From assembly GCA_002862095.1 (NCBI GenBank), contig PHSQ01000003.1:372001-436000 (forward strand): 64,000 nucleotides of DNA, read 5' to 3'. Position 1 is the first letter of the stretch, and each line of letters opens with the position of its first letter. The translations under genes were made by a program, and so were the position numbers. The notes beneath the pieces are model-generated. The model ran no database searches. It was not told the DNA's origin and saw only the letters and a program-made list of their open reading frames with translations. The DNA is from Methylocystis sp. KS32. GTDB lineage: Bacteria; Pseudomonadota; Alphaproteobacteria; Rhizobiales; Beijerinckiaceae. Below, piece by piece: positions 20,670 to 31,114 of the stretch.

Positions 20670-21290
20670 TTATTTAGTGAGCGTGCCCTTGGTGGACGGC
20701 ACGGCGCCGGCGCGGCGCGGGTCGAGCGCCGTCGCCTTTCCGAAAGCTCGCGCGAAGCCTTTGAAAATGCTCTCCGCGATGTGGTGGCTGTTGTCGCCGC
20801 GCAAACACTCGATATGCACCCCCATGCGCGCGTGGACCGCTACGGCCTGGAAAAACTCCCGGACCAGCTCGGTGTCGAATTCGCCGATCTTGTGGGATGG
20901 GAAGCGGACTTCGTAAACCAAAAATGGCCGGCCGGATATGTCGATCACGACGCGGGTGAGCGCCTCGTCGAGCGGCACATGGGCGTCGCCGTAGCGCGAG
21001 ACGCCTTTTCGGTCGCCGAGCGCGACGTTCACCGCTTGGCCGAAGGCGATTCCCGTGTCCTCGACGGTGTGGTGGGCGTCGATATGGAGATCTCCCTTGG
21101 CCTCGAGTTCGAGATCGAGCGGCGCATGGCGGGCGATCTGATCAAGCATATGATCGAAAAAGCCGACGCCTGTCGAAATTCGTGACGCGCCCGCGCCGTC
21201 CAGGTCGACGGAGACCGCGATTTTCGTCTCCGAAGTGGCGCGCTCAACTTTACCGCTGCGCATTGCTTTTTGGCTCTCAGGGGTTTGCAT
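20670..21290 (-). CDS. hisB: Imidazoleglycerol-phosphate dehydratase
   Basis: Dehydrates imidazole glycerol phosphate to imidazole acetol phosphate. The 206-residue protein has the two metal-binding His motifs characteristic of the family, [12 protein letters not shown] and [12 protein letters not shown], and the later matching [15 protein letters not shown], with GRPFLVYEV in between. It lacks the N-terminal histidinol phosphatase domain of the enterobacterial fusion, as expected for alphaproteobacteria. It is the first gene of the visible his operon. An internal ATG nine codons in is an alternative start. Confidence 0.96.
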   Translation of the reverse strand: MQTPESQKAMRSGKVERATSETKIAVSVDLDGAGASRISTGVGFFDHMLDQIARHAPLDLELEAKGDLHIDAHHTVEDTGIAFGQAVNVALGDRKGVSRYGDAHVPLDEALTRVVIDISGRPFLVYEVRFPSHKIGEFDTELVREFFQAVAVHARMGVHIECLRGDNSHHIAESIFKGFARAFGKATALDPRRAGAVPSTKGTLTK

Positions 21291-21421
21291 GCCCGCCGCG
21301 GCGGACCCGTGCGGGCAGCTTGTAGCAATTTCATTGCCGCTTTTCCACCCGGCGAATGCGCCGGGGGAACAGGAAAGAAATTTGATTTAAGTCATAAATC
21401 TCCATGGCGCGCCGCTCGCAC

Positions 21422-22027
21422 TCAAACCGCGCTCTGCAACGCCTTGAGGCAAAAGTCGATCATCTGGGCGCTGGTGGGCTCTGGACGATCGGCGCATTCG
21501 ACCAAGAGCCTCGGGTGGCAATAGCGGATGCAGGCGGTATGCACGAGGCGCGCCGCGAGTTTTGCATCGCGCGGCGCGAATTCCCCGCTTTCGACGCCGG
21601 AGGCGATCACGATCGCGATGGACTCGTCGATATTCTGGATATGCTCCGCGATGATTGGCCAATTTTCGTTGAGCGCGGCTTCGACGACGTCATGCAGCTT
21701 GCGCTCGCGGACATAGCGCGCCGCGTTCATCGATTCGTTGGTGGCCACCAAAGCGCGCAGCCGCTGCGCCGCCAAGCCCGGTCCAAGCGCGATCCGGCGA
21801 AGGGCTTCCTCGACCTCTTTCATCATCCGGCGAGCCACGGCCTGGCTTATCTCGGATTTCGCGCCGAAAAACCGATAGACGTTGGCGGGAGACATGCCCA
21901 GCGCGCGCGCGATGTCGGCGACGGTCGTTTTTTGATGCCCGATTTCGCGAAACAGCTTTTCCGCGGCGGCGATGATTCTGCAACGTTGCACGCCTTCCCG
22001 TTGCGCGGGGGTGTCGGCTGTCGTCAT
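21422..22027 (-). CDS. TetR/AcrR family transcriptional regulator
   Basis: A 201-residue repressor candidate. The N-terminal domain contains RIIAAAEKLFREIGHQKTTVADIARALGMSPANVYRFFGAKSEI, the classical TetR helix-turn-helix. The C-terminal helical ligand domain resembles TetR_C regulators of RND pumps. Only the last half of the track's 411-residue ORF is the gene; the ATG at 22027 overlaps the stop of the RND permease gene (ATGA). Being last in the efflux operon, it probably autoregulates the operon, perhaps through the palindrome near 26281. The inducer is unknown. Confidence 0.92.
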   Translation of the reverse strand: MTTADTPAQREGVQRCRIIAAAEKLFREIGHQKTTVADIARALGMSPANVYRFFGAKSEISQAVARRMMKEVEEALRRIALGPGLAAQRLRALVATNESMNAARYVRERKLHDVVEAALNENWPIIAEHIQNIDESIAIVIASGVESGEFAPRDAKLAARLVHTACIRYCHPRLLVECADRPEPTSAQMIDFCLKALQSAV

Positions 22028-25000
22028 CGCGCATCCTCGCCGATATTTCCGGCGGGTCCATAGTCCCGCGCGCTCGCGGAGGCTTGCGCGGCGAGGGAGC
22101 GCCGGAACCAAAGGGCGTAGAGCGCCGGCAGAAACAGCACGGTCAAAAAGGTCGCGACGAGAAGTCCTCCCATGATAGTGAGCGCCATCGGCCCCCAGAA
22201 CGCCGAACGGGACAGCGGAATCATGGCGAGGATCGCGGCCATCGCCGTCAATGCGACGGGTCGGGCTCGCCGCACCGTGGCGCCGATGATCGCCTCCCGA
22301 TACGACGCGCCTTGTTCGAGATCCTGGCGCATTTGATCCACCAGTATGATGGAGTTTCGCATGTCCATGCCGGAGAGCGCGATCAATCCGAGCAGCGCGA
22401 CGAAGCCAAAAGGCGCATTGGCGAGGTTGAGCGCGAGGGAAGCGCCGATGATTCCGAGCGGCGCGCTCATCATGACGAGGCCCAGTCTCGCGAAGTCCTG
22501 CAACTGAAACATCACGATCGTCAGCATGAGCAGGCCGACCGCCGGGAATACCGCCGCGATCGCGGCGTTGGCCTTGGAGGACTCCTCTATGGCGCCGCCG
22601 ATTTCGAGCCGATAGCCCGGAGGCAGCGCGGCTTTTATGTCGTCGAGCCTCGGCCACAGGCGGGAGGTGACGTCCGGCGCTTGCGCGCCGTCCTTCACAT
22701 CGGCGCGGACCGTGATGGCGAGATCTCGGTTGCGCCGCCAGAAAATCGGCTCTTCATGCAGGTATTCCATTTTGGCGATCTGGGAGACCTGGATAGGCAG
22801 GCCTCCGTCCGAATAGATCACCATATCGCCGAGTCGCCCCAGATCGCCCCGCTCGCTTGCCGCCGCGCGGGCGATCACGTCGACCTGATCGACGCCGTCG
22901 CGCAGCGTGGTCACGGTCACGCCGGAGAGCAACATTTTCAGCCTCGTGGCGATATCGAGCGGCGTAAGCCCCAGAAGCGTCGCGCGATCCTGGTCGATGA
23001 CAAGTTTCACGCTCGGCGATTGCTCATTCCAATTCAGATTTGGATCGATGATCGCTTCGTCCGAGCGCATGACGTCCCGGACGCGATAAGCGATCGCGCG
23101 GACTTGCGCCGGGTCGTCGCCGATGACGCGGAACTGGACCGGAAAACCCACCGGCGGCCCGAAATTGAAGCGATCGACCCGCGCCCGCGCCTCGCTCAGG
23201 CTTCCCGAGGCGATGGCGTCGTCGAGCTTCTTCTTCAGACGCTCGCGCGCCTGCGTGTCCTTGGCGACGATGACCATTTCCGAATAGGCTTCATTGGGCA
23301 GCGCAGGGTTCAGGCCAAGCCAGAAACGCGGCGGTCCCCGGCCGATGTAGCTGGTGTAATGCAGAGCGTCGGCGTCGCCTCTCAGCAGTTCCTCGGAGCG
23401 CTTCGTCGCTTCGAGCGAGGCGCCTATCGCCGAGCCTTCCGGGAGCCGGAGCTGAAGGAACAGTTCCGGCCGCTCGGACAGCGGAAAAAACTGTTTTTGG
23501 ACATGGACAAACCCCACGCAGGCGAGGACGAAAACACCGACGGTCGCGGCGACCACTTGCTCGCGATGGTCCACGCTCCAGGCGATCGTCTTTCGCAACA
23601 GCAGATATGGCGGGGTCCGGTAAATCTCGTCGGGGTCGCCGTGCGGATGCAATTTTCCGAAATCGGGCAATAGTCTCACGCCGAGATAGGGGGTGAAAAT
23701 CACCGCGACGAACCAGGAGGCGATCAAGGCGATCGCCAGCACCCAGAACATCGAGCCGGTGTATTCGCCCGTCGAGGAGTTCGAGAAGGCCACGGGCATG
23801 AAGCCGGCCGCAGTGAGCAAGGTCCCGGTCAGCATCGGGAAGGCGGTGGAGTCCCAGGCGAAAGTGGCCGCATTCGCGCGGCTGTGGCCCTGCTCCATTT
23901 TCACCATCATCATCTCGACCGCGATGATGGCGTCGTCGACCAAAAGCCCCAGCGCGATGATCAGGGCGCCAAGCGAAATACGTTGCAAATCGACGCCGAG
24001 CGCGTTCATGAAGATGAATACGATGGACAGAACCAGCGGCACGGAGAGGGCGACGACGACCCCGGGGCGCGCGCCGAGCGAGGCGAAGCTGACCAGCAGA
24101 ACGATGACCAGCGCCTCGACGAACGACCGGGAGAATTCGCCGACGGCTTCCTCCACCACGCGCGGCTGATCCGCGATCTGCTCGATGTCGATGCCAAGGG
24201 GGGTCTTCGCCCGGACCTCGTCGACCGCGAGGGCCAGATTCTTGCCGAATTCGAGGATGTTTCCGCCGCGCGCCATCGCCACGCCGACCACGATGGCCGG
24301 CGCGCCGTTTTGCCTCACGAGAAAACTGGGCGGGTCCTCGAAGCCGGGCGTGATCGTCGCGATGTCGCCAAGACGAAGGATTTGGCCATTGGCGGCGATG
24401 GGAAGGGCGGAGATCGAATCGGCGCCTTGCAGCGACTGGGCGACCTGAACCCTTACGCGGGCCGACGAGGTTTCGAAGGCGCCGGCGTCGGAGACCGCGT
24501 TTTCCTTGGCGACCGAGTCGAAGATCGCCTGCGGCGGAATTCGCAAATTCGCAAGTTTCGCCTGACTGAATTCGACGAAGATTTTCCGGTCCTGATTGCC
24601 GTAGACGTTGACCTTCACCGCGTCCGGAGTGCGCACGAGGCGCTGGCGCAGGACTTCGACGACCCGATCGAGTTGGCGATAGTCGGCGCCGTCGCCGGTC
24701 ACGGCGTAAAGGACGGAATCCACGTCGCCATATTCGTCGTTCACCGCCGGGCCTTTTACGCCGGCGGGGAGATCGGGCTTGACGTCGTAAAGCTTCTTGC
24801 GCAACTGATAAAACAGCGTCGGGACCAGAACGGGCGGAGTCGTGTCCTTGAGCGTGACCGCCATCGCCAGAAAGCCCGGCTTCGCATAAGTCTCGATTCG
24901 GTCCAGATAGGGCAACTCCTGGAGTTTCTTCTCCATCGGATCGCCGACCTGATCGCGCATCTCCTTGGCGGTCGATCCGGGCCATTGCGCGGTGACATTC

Positions 25001-25143
25001 GCGACCTTGATCGTGAAGGAGGGATCTTCGGCGCGCCCCAGCCGGGCGTAGGACATTGTTCCGCCGATCCCGACGACGATGACGAGGAACAGAACGAGCG
25101 TCGGATGGCTCACCGCCCATTTCGAAAGATTCAACGCTTTCAT
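22024..25143 (-). CDS. RND efflux transporter, inner-membrane permease
   Basis: Proton-driven efflux pump subunit of the AcrB/HAE1-type superfamily, 1039 residues. It has one N-terminal membrane helix (HPTLVLFLVIVVGIGGTMSYARL), two large periplasmic loops and two blocks of helices. Transmembrane helix 4 carries GLLVDDAIIAVEMMMVKME, with the paired Asp residues needed for proton transfer. The middle of the protein has KQFFPLSERPELFLQLRLPEGS, typical of the MdtB/AcrD-like branch that pairs with lipoprotein adaptors. The adaptor gene lies 12 bases upstream. No outer-membrane channel gene is present, so the pump must use a TolC encoded elsewhere. The substrate cannot be predicted. Confidence 0.95.
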   Translation of the reverse strand: MKALNLSKWAVSHPTLVLFLVIVVGIGGTMSYARLGRAEDPSFTIKVANVTAQWPGSTAKEMRDQVGDPMEKKLQELPYLDRIETYAKPGFLAMAVTLKDTTPPVLVPTLFYQLRKKLYDVKPDLPAGVKGPAVNDEYGDVDSVLYAVTGDGADYRQLDRVVEVLRQRLVRTPDAVKVNVYGNQDRKIFVEFSQAKLANLRIPPQAIFDSVAKENAVSDAGAFETSSARVRVQVAQSLQGADSISALPIAANGQILRLGDIATITPGFEDPPSFLVRQNGAPAIVVGVAMARGGNILEFGKNLALAVDEVRAKTPLGIDIEQIADQPRVVEEAVGEFSRSFVEALVIVLLVSFASLGARPGVVVALSVPLVLSIVFIFMNALGVDLQRISLGALIIALGLLVDDAIIAVEMMMVKMEQGHSRANAATFAWDSTAFPMLTGTLLTAAGFMPVAFSNSSTGEYTGSMFWVLAIALIASWFVAVIFTPYLGVRLLPDFGKLHPHGDPDEIYRTPPYLLLRKTIAWSVDHREQVVAATVGVFVLACVGFVHVQKQFFPLSERPELFLQLRLPEGSAIGASLEATKRSEELLRGDADALHYTSYIGRGPPRFWLGLNPALPNEAYSEMVIVAKDTQARERLKKKLDDAIASGSLSEARARVDRFNFGPPVGFPVQFRVIGDDPAQVRAIAYRVRDVMRSDEAIIDPNLNWNEQSPSVKLVIDQDRATLLGLTPLDIATRLKMLLSGVTVTTLRDGVDQVDVIARAAASERGDLGRLGDMVIYSDGGLPIQVSQIAKMEYLHEEPIFWRRNRDLAITVRADVKDGAQAPDVTSRLWPRLDDIKAALPPGYRLEIGGAIEESSKANAAIAAVFPAVGLLMLTIVMFQLQDFARLGLVMMSAPLGIIGASLALNLANAPFGFVALLGLIALSGMDMRNSIILVDQMRQDLEQGASYREAIIGATVRRARPVALTAMAAILAMIPLSRSAFWGPMALTIMGGLLVATFLTVLFLPALYALWFRRSLAAQASASARDYGPAGNIGEDAR

Positions 25144-25155
25144 GCGGGCCGATCC

Positions 25156-26247
25156 TTAAAGACGGTCTTGAGCGACGACGCGCACTCTCTGTCCCAGATC
25201 GAGCTTTTGCACCCCGAGAACGACGATCTTGTCGCCTTCCTGGAGCAGCCCCGACACGATGGCCCGATTGGCTTCGTAACGCAGCACCGAGACCGGCTTC
25301 AGCGAAAGCTGGCCTTCTTCATCGACCTTCCATAGCGCGGCTCCTTGCCCCTGGTTGAAGAGGGCGGAAAGAGGCACGTCGACGACGGGGGTGTTGTCCC
25401 GGCTCGAAATGGCGAGCGTGGCGCTCATGCCGAGAGAAATCGTCGCGTCGGGATCGAGGATCGAAAATCTCGCCGCGAAATTTCGCGTCGCGGGGTCGGC
25501 GGAAGGGCTGAGTTCGCGCAGTTTGGCGCGATAGATTTTGTCGGGATTCGACCACAGGAACAGTCGCGCCTCGCCCGAGCCGGCGACACTGGCGTAGGCT
25601 TCGGGTAAGGCCGCCAGCGCCTCCATTTCGCCGTCGCGGGCGATGCGAATCGCCGGGCTGCCGGCAGCGACCACCTGGCCCGGTTCGATCGAGCTTTGGG
25701 TCACTACGCCATCCGCGTCTGCGCGCAGCACGGCGTAATCGAGACTGTTCTTGGCGAGTTCGACCGCGCGGGCCGCGCGCTGGTTGCGGCCGCGGGCCTC
25801 CTGCGCGGCCGCGTGCGCCCGATCCAGCGCGGCCTGAGCCGTCCAACCCTGCTGTTTGAGCTTCGTCGCCCGCGCCTCGTCGGCCGAGGTCTGCATCAGC
25901 GCCACGTTGGACGTGGCGTATTCCGCGTCGGCCTGCTCCTTTTGCAGCTTGAGGTCGGTGTCGTCCAGCGTCGCCAGGATTGCTCCCGTCTTTACCCGCT
26001 GCCCCACTTCGACGAAGCGCTTAACGACCTTGCCGGCGACCCGGAAGCCAAGGTCCGATTCGATGCGCGGATGGATGGTGGCGGCGAATTCCCGCGTCCG
26101 CGACCGAGGCGCGAGATGAACCGTCGAAACCAGAACCGGGCGGGCTGGTTCGGTTCCGGCGCTCCTCGGCTTTGCGTCGCAGGCGCCGAGCGCGAGCAGC
26201 GCGGAGGTCAACAAAACGAGGCGACGAGAGAATGGGAAGTTTCGCAT
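25156..26247 (-). CDS. RND efflux periplasmic adaptor lipoprotein
   Basis: Membrane fusion protein linking the permease to an outer-membrane channel. The 363-residue product has a basic start (MRNFPFSRR), a hydrophobic segment and a lipobox ALLALGAC, so Cys is probably lipidated. Then come the barrel-sandwich half (GFRVAGKVVKRFVEVGQRVKTGAILATLDDTD), an alpha-helical hairpin (QADAEYATSNVALMQ...), the second lipoyl half (LRADADGVVTQSSIEPGQVVAAG) and the beta-barrel/membrane-proximal domains. The ATG at 26247 is chosen because it starts the signal sequence directly; the track begins 21 residues earlier. It is the first gene of the adaptor-permease-TetR operon. Confidence 0.92.
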   Translation of the reverse strand: MRNFPFSRRLVLLTSALLALGACDAKPRSAGTEPARPVLVSTVHLAPRSRTREFAATIHPRIESDLGFRVAGKVVKRFVEVGQRVKTGAILATLDDTDLKLQKEQADAEYATSNVALMQTSADEARATKLKQQGWTAQAALDRAHAAAQEARGRNQRAARAVELAKNSLDYAVLRADADGVVTQSSIEPGQVVAAGSPAIRIARDGEMEALAALPEAYASVAGSGEARLFLWSNPDKIYRAKLRELSPSADPATRNFAARFSILDPDATISLGMSATLAISSRDNTPVVDVPLSALFNQGQGAALWKVDEEGQLSLKPVSVLRYEANRAIVSGLLQEGDKIVVLGVQKLDLGQRVRVVAQDRL

Positions 26248-26280
26248 GAGATCCGCCACCATTGTCGAGGCTAGGTGGCA

Positions 26281-26309
26281 TGACTGATGATGAAAATCAA
26301 TATTCGTCA
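26281..26309. promoter_or_regulatory. Imperfect palindrome, candidate TetR operator
   Basis: TGACTGATGATGA (26281-26293) and TCAATATTCGTCA (26297-26309) match as inverted halves at 9 of 13 positions around AAA. It lies 34-62 bases upstream of the adaptor start on the minus strand, where an autoregulated TetR operator would be expected. The match is modest. Confidence 0.25.
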
Positions 26310-26503
26310 CAGCGCCATCAAAGCCGCGTATCGAGAGGACCGCAAGCCCGAGGCAGGGCGAGCCGCGCCGCGAAGGTGAAGCCCTACGGCGCGGATATCG
26401 CGCTTGACGCCGACAAGTCTGGCGCGGCGCGGCGCCCGAAATGGGGCCACGCGCTTGCCGCCGTCAAAACATCGATTTATATGCGCTTATTATGCCGGTT
26501 ACG

Positions 26504-26534
26504 CCCTTGCGACGGAGCGGCCTAGACACAATCT
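26504..26534 (+). promoter_or_regulatory. Possible RpoH-type promoter of dnaK
   Basis: CCCTTGCGAC (26504-26513) followed after 13 bases by CACAATCT (26527-26534). The first box matches the CCCTTG core of heat-shock promoters; the second only loosely. It ends 115 bases before the dnaK start. Confidence 0.3.
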
Positions 26535-26649
26535 CATCTGACGAAGGGATAGGGCGGCGAGGCGGGCTTTTGGGGAAAGCCGCCGGCATTCCAATTCTCG
26601 ATGGACCGCTACGGGGTCCGAAAAAATTGCACATGGAAGGACCAACAAA

Positions 26650-28557
<1,908 letters not shown>

Positions 28558-28586
28558 GGGCGGCCGATTACGTTCGTTCGACACTT

Positions 28587-28616
28587 GTGGAGAGGGGGGG
28601 TATCCCTCTCCACTTT
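28587..28616 (+). terminator. Rho-independent terminator after dnaK
   Basis: GTGGAGAGGG (28587-28596) and CCCTCTCCAC (28604-28613) form a perfect 10-bp stem with a 7-base loop, followed by TTTAAA. It sits 30 bases after the dnaK stop and marks the last native-looking sequence before the inserted DNA. Confidence 0.85.
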
Positions 28617-28637
28617 AAACACTCTGATTACGATTAC

Positions 28638-28676
28638 GGGAAGGCCGGGGACAACGATACGGGCGATGCGGGTCAT
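28638..28676 (-). pseudogene. REP-associated tyrosine transposase, 13-codon 5' remnant
   Basis: Reading the minus strand from the ATG at 28676 gives MTRIARIVVPGLP, the standard N-terminus of RAYT/IS200-like (Y1_Tnp) transposases, after which homology stops. The same 5' region occurs at 30755-30848. This is a fragment with no catalytic part. Confidence 0.6.
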
Positions 28677-28757
28677 ATACTCTCGGTGGCATCGAACAGA
28701 TATAAGGTAAATGCGGGCAGGTCACCGTAATTCAATTCGGCGTGTCACCGTAATTCG
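28639..28757. repeat. Left flank of insertion: 95-bp direct repeat plus GTGTCACCGTAATT motifs
   Basis: 28639-28733 is about 90% identical to 30755-30848 in the same orientation (I count about ten differences, including one single-base gap). It ends in GTCACCGTAATTC, and a second motif GTGTCACCGTAATTCG follows at 28742-28757. The repeat contains the 5' end and upstream region of a RAYT gene. Confidence 0.75.
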
Positions 28758-28897
28758 AATCTCCCAAAGTTGTCGCAAACAAAGAGAATCAAGGGCCGCG
28801 AGGCCGGTCAACCAAATTCAGATCAGGCTCTGATAACCAATCCCACCGCAAATGTGTGAACCTTAACAATTACTATCGTTCTATGGAGACTGCCAGC

Positions 28898-30565
28898 ATG
28901 CATGAAATTAATTCAAATATATGTCAATTAAGTAACATCAGTGATGTATTTAAAACTATTAATTACTGGGCTACGCAGCAATTTTCTCCTTGGCGCAAGC
29001 GCACGATTTCACGCAGTGAACTTCAATCACATTTAACAGAATTGAGCAATCGCAATCATAACGTGTTTGTATTCACAATTGATCGTGGGAATGTAGATCT
29101 GGCGGATAAATCGACGCTATTTCATGATGAATATTTTGAGCATTCACTCCTCAGGGCGAAAATGTATCGGTTATTTCTGGAAACCACGGTCCGCTGCCTC
29201 TGTCCGGATTTGTGCACCACTCTCGCAATATTTGTCGGCGATGGATCTCTGGATCATATCGAGATGCCAATCTTTTCTTTCCAAAAGATTTTGGGAAACA
29301 AAAGTCCTTTACTTCCTGACGTAGGCCTAATAGATCCTAGATTCTTCATGGCGCAGAATTATCTCGATCACATAAAATACGAAGAAAAGGAAATCTCGGC
29401 TATATTTGCCGGATCGACAACTGGTGGCCTGATAACGCCCGAAGCGATTCGTAACGGTTCCATCCCACGCGTGCGCGCGGCTATGTTTTTCAGCGGGCAC
29501 GAGAACGTCCACTTCCATTTACCAAACATATTGAACCATGACTCTGACGAAGCATTGAATATGTTGCGCGATCTCGGGTTTGGACGCGGAGAACATATCG
29601 ATTGGCCTGAACAATTTAGACATCTTTTTTTGTTGAGCATGGATGGGAACGGGCCGTCACCTGCGCGGATCGCAATTGGCCTAAAATCCAACTGCATTTT
29701 GATGCACTATGTGACCGAACACAATTTGTATTATTTTGCTGGACTGCAGCCTTGGGTTCATTATCTCCCAATTTACCAAGACGAAGATGTCCTACAATTA
29801 ATCGAGCACGAACGCAAAAATCCAGGTTTTTACAGATTTGTCGCATTAGAAGGAAAGAATTTCGCCGAAAATTATCTCACTCCCTTCGGGGTAATGTACT
29901 ACACTTGCCAGTTGCTGCGGAGCTACGAACGTTTGTTCGATGATGCCGTAGAAAAAGGTGGAAAAACTAGCAGATTGGCACACTGGATAGGGTTGGAAGA
30001 GCTTTCCTTGCTCAGTTCTCGCGTATTCCAATTGGAAATGGTCGCAGCGCAGGAGAAGGATCGCGGAGACACACTCGCTGCCATGTTTTGGAAGGAACGG
30101 GAACGAGCGGAAGCTGCCTATCCCCAAGAAAAACTGAAAGCAGAGAGGACTGCAACTGCACTCGATGAAGAACGACAGCAAACAGCCGCAGAGATCTCCG
30201 GTCTGCGAGATCGTGTAGATTTGCTGGAAGCTGTGTTACGAAATATTGAGATTGAAAAACAACTTGATAGCCCCTTTCAAAAGTGCCTTCAACATCTCCG
30301 TTGGGCAGCCACGTTCCAGTTTATGTCCAACCGCCGGTCAAAGCAACGTATGCGCAAGGTAATGGAGGCGACATTGCAGTCGGGCTTGTTTGATCGCGAA
30401 TGGTATCTCTGGGCCAATCCAGACGTCGCTGCCAAGGGGGTTGATCCATTGAAACATTATTGCTCGTCAGGATATCTTGAAAGACGCCGACCCGGACCAA
30501 ACGCTGACGACGCTTGGATATCGCGCTTGTTAGAAGCTTTTCCTCCAGAGAACTCCCCAGCTTAG
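28898..30565 (+). CDS. GT90 (CAP10)-like glycosyltransferase with C-terminal NPDV motif
   Basis: A 555-residue predicted glycosyltransferase. The central part matches the CAP10/GT90 pattern: IFAGSTTGGLITPEAIRNG, then FLLSMDGNGPSPARIAIGLKSNCILM, YYFAGLQPWVHYLPI and the helical FAENYLTPFGVMYYTCQLLRSYERLF. Relatives modify LPS, capsule or protein glycans. Residues about 385-450 look like coiled coil. The last 75 residues contain GLFDREWYLWANPDVAAKGVDPLKHYCSSGYLERRRPGP, a motif often appended to surface-glycan enzymes. I prefer the ATG at 28898 (GGAG 9 nt upstream) to the track's GTG at 28856. Base composition is visibly more AT-rich than all neighbours, and RAYT remnants flank it, so horizontal acquisition is likely. 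No frameshift is present. Confidence 0.75.
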   Translation: MHEINSNICQLSNISDVFKTINYWATQQFSPWRKRTISRSELQSHLTELSNRNHNVFVFTIDRGNVDLADKSTLFHDEYFEHSLLRAKMYRLFLETTVRCLCPDLCTTLAIFVGDGSLDHIEMPIFSFQKILGNKSPLLPDVGLIDPRFFMAQNYLDHIKYEEKEISAIFAGSTTGGLITPEAIRNGSIPRVRAAMFFSGHENVHFHLPNILNHDSDEALNMLRDLGFGRGEHIDWPEQFRHLFLLSMDGNGPSPARIAIGLKSNCILMHYVTEHNLYYFAGLQPWVHYLPIYQDEDVLQLIEHERKNPGFYRFVALEGKNFAENYLTPFGVMYYTCQLLRSYERLFDDAVEKGGKTSRLAHWIGLEELSLLSSRVFQLEMVAAQEKDRGDTLAAMFWKERERAEAAYPQEKLKAERTATALDEERQQTAAEISGLRDRVDLLEAVLRNIEIEKQLDSPFQKCLQHLRWAATFQFMSNRRSKQRMRKVMEATLQSGLFDREWYLWANPDVAAKGVDPLKHYCSSGYLERRRPGPNADDAWISRLLEAFPPENSPA

Positions 30566-30607
30566 AGCCCGACTCGAATTTCACACCTGACCGGCTTTCG
30601 CCCTCGC

Positions 30608-30660
30608 AATTACGGTGACGCCCAATTGCAATTACGGTGACACCAATTACGGTGACACGC
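30608..30660. repeat. Cluster of inverted GTGTCACCGTAATT motifs
   Basis: Three tandem copies in minus orientation: AATTACGGTGACG (30608-30620), AATTACGGTGACACC (30630-30644) and AATTACGGTGACACGC (30645-30660). They begin about 40 bases after the glycosyltransferase stop and face the plus-orientation cluster at 30834-30920. Confidence 0.85.
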
Positions 30661-30791
30661 CCGTCTTTCTCCTTTAAATAGCCGATACAACTCATAATCG
30701 CCCGCCTCGAAAAACACGGTTGCGCGACGATTGTCACGCTGGGTGACATGATGCGGAAGGCCGTGGACAACGATACGGACGATGCGGTCAT
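30661..30791 (-). pseudogene. REP-associated tyrosine transposase, truncated and frameshifted
   Basis: The minus strand encodes RIVVHGLPHHVTQRDNRRATVFFEAGDYELYRLF, unmistakably the N-terminal HUH/Y1 region of RAYT transposases (here PHH is HUH-like). Translation from the original ATG (30791) is frameshifted by a missing G relative to the left copy, and the gene breaks off into the GTGTCACC repeats after about 43 codons. The catalytic Tyr is absent, so it is inactive. The track ORF 30610..30840 covers it. Confidence 0.75.
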
Positions 30792-30920
30792 ATACCCTCG
30801 GTAGCATCGAACAGATATAAGGAAAATCCGGGCGTGTCACCCTAATTCGTAGGTAAATGCGGGCGTGTCATCGTAATTGGTGTCACCGTAATTCCACTGT
30901 AATTCGTGTCACTGTAATTC
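30755..30920. repeat. Right flank: 95-bp direct repeat plus plus-strand GTGTCACCGTAATT cluster
   Basis: 30755-30848 repeats 28639-28733. The motif then occurs as GTGTCACCCTAATTCG (30834-30849), GTGTCATCGTAATTG (30865-30879), GTGTCACCGTAATTCC (30880-30895) and GTGTCACTGTAATTC (30906-30920), with a partial copy between the last two. Native high-GC sequence resumes near 30930. Confidence 0.8.
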
Positions 30921-31114
30921 TGTGATCCATCTACGCGGCGGCGGGCGAGGCGGACGGTTCACCGGATTGATTGAGTATCGGCGCGAAGAGTCATCTCGAC
31001 GCCGCGAGCTTCGATGCTTACATCGAGCGATGAACTGGTGTATCCGCTCCTCCAAGGCGCGATCTCGGCTCGCGCCGGCGACCGGTTTCCCAAGACCTGC
31101 GGACTCTTAAAAAT

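Noticed and set aside
22084-23673. 529-codon plus-strand ORF opposite the RND permease
   Set aside because: Rich in Arg, His and Asp as expected for an antisense frame of a GC-rich gene; no motif.
30608-30920. CRISPR array
   Set aside because: The short repeats are irregularly spaced, occur in both orientations, lack unique spacers of uniform length, and no cas genes are nearby.
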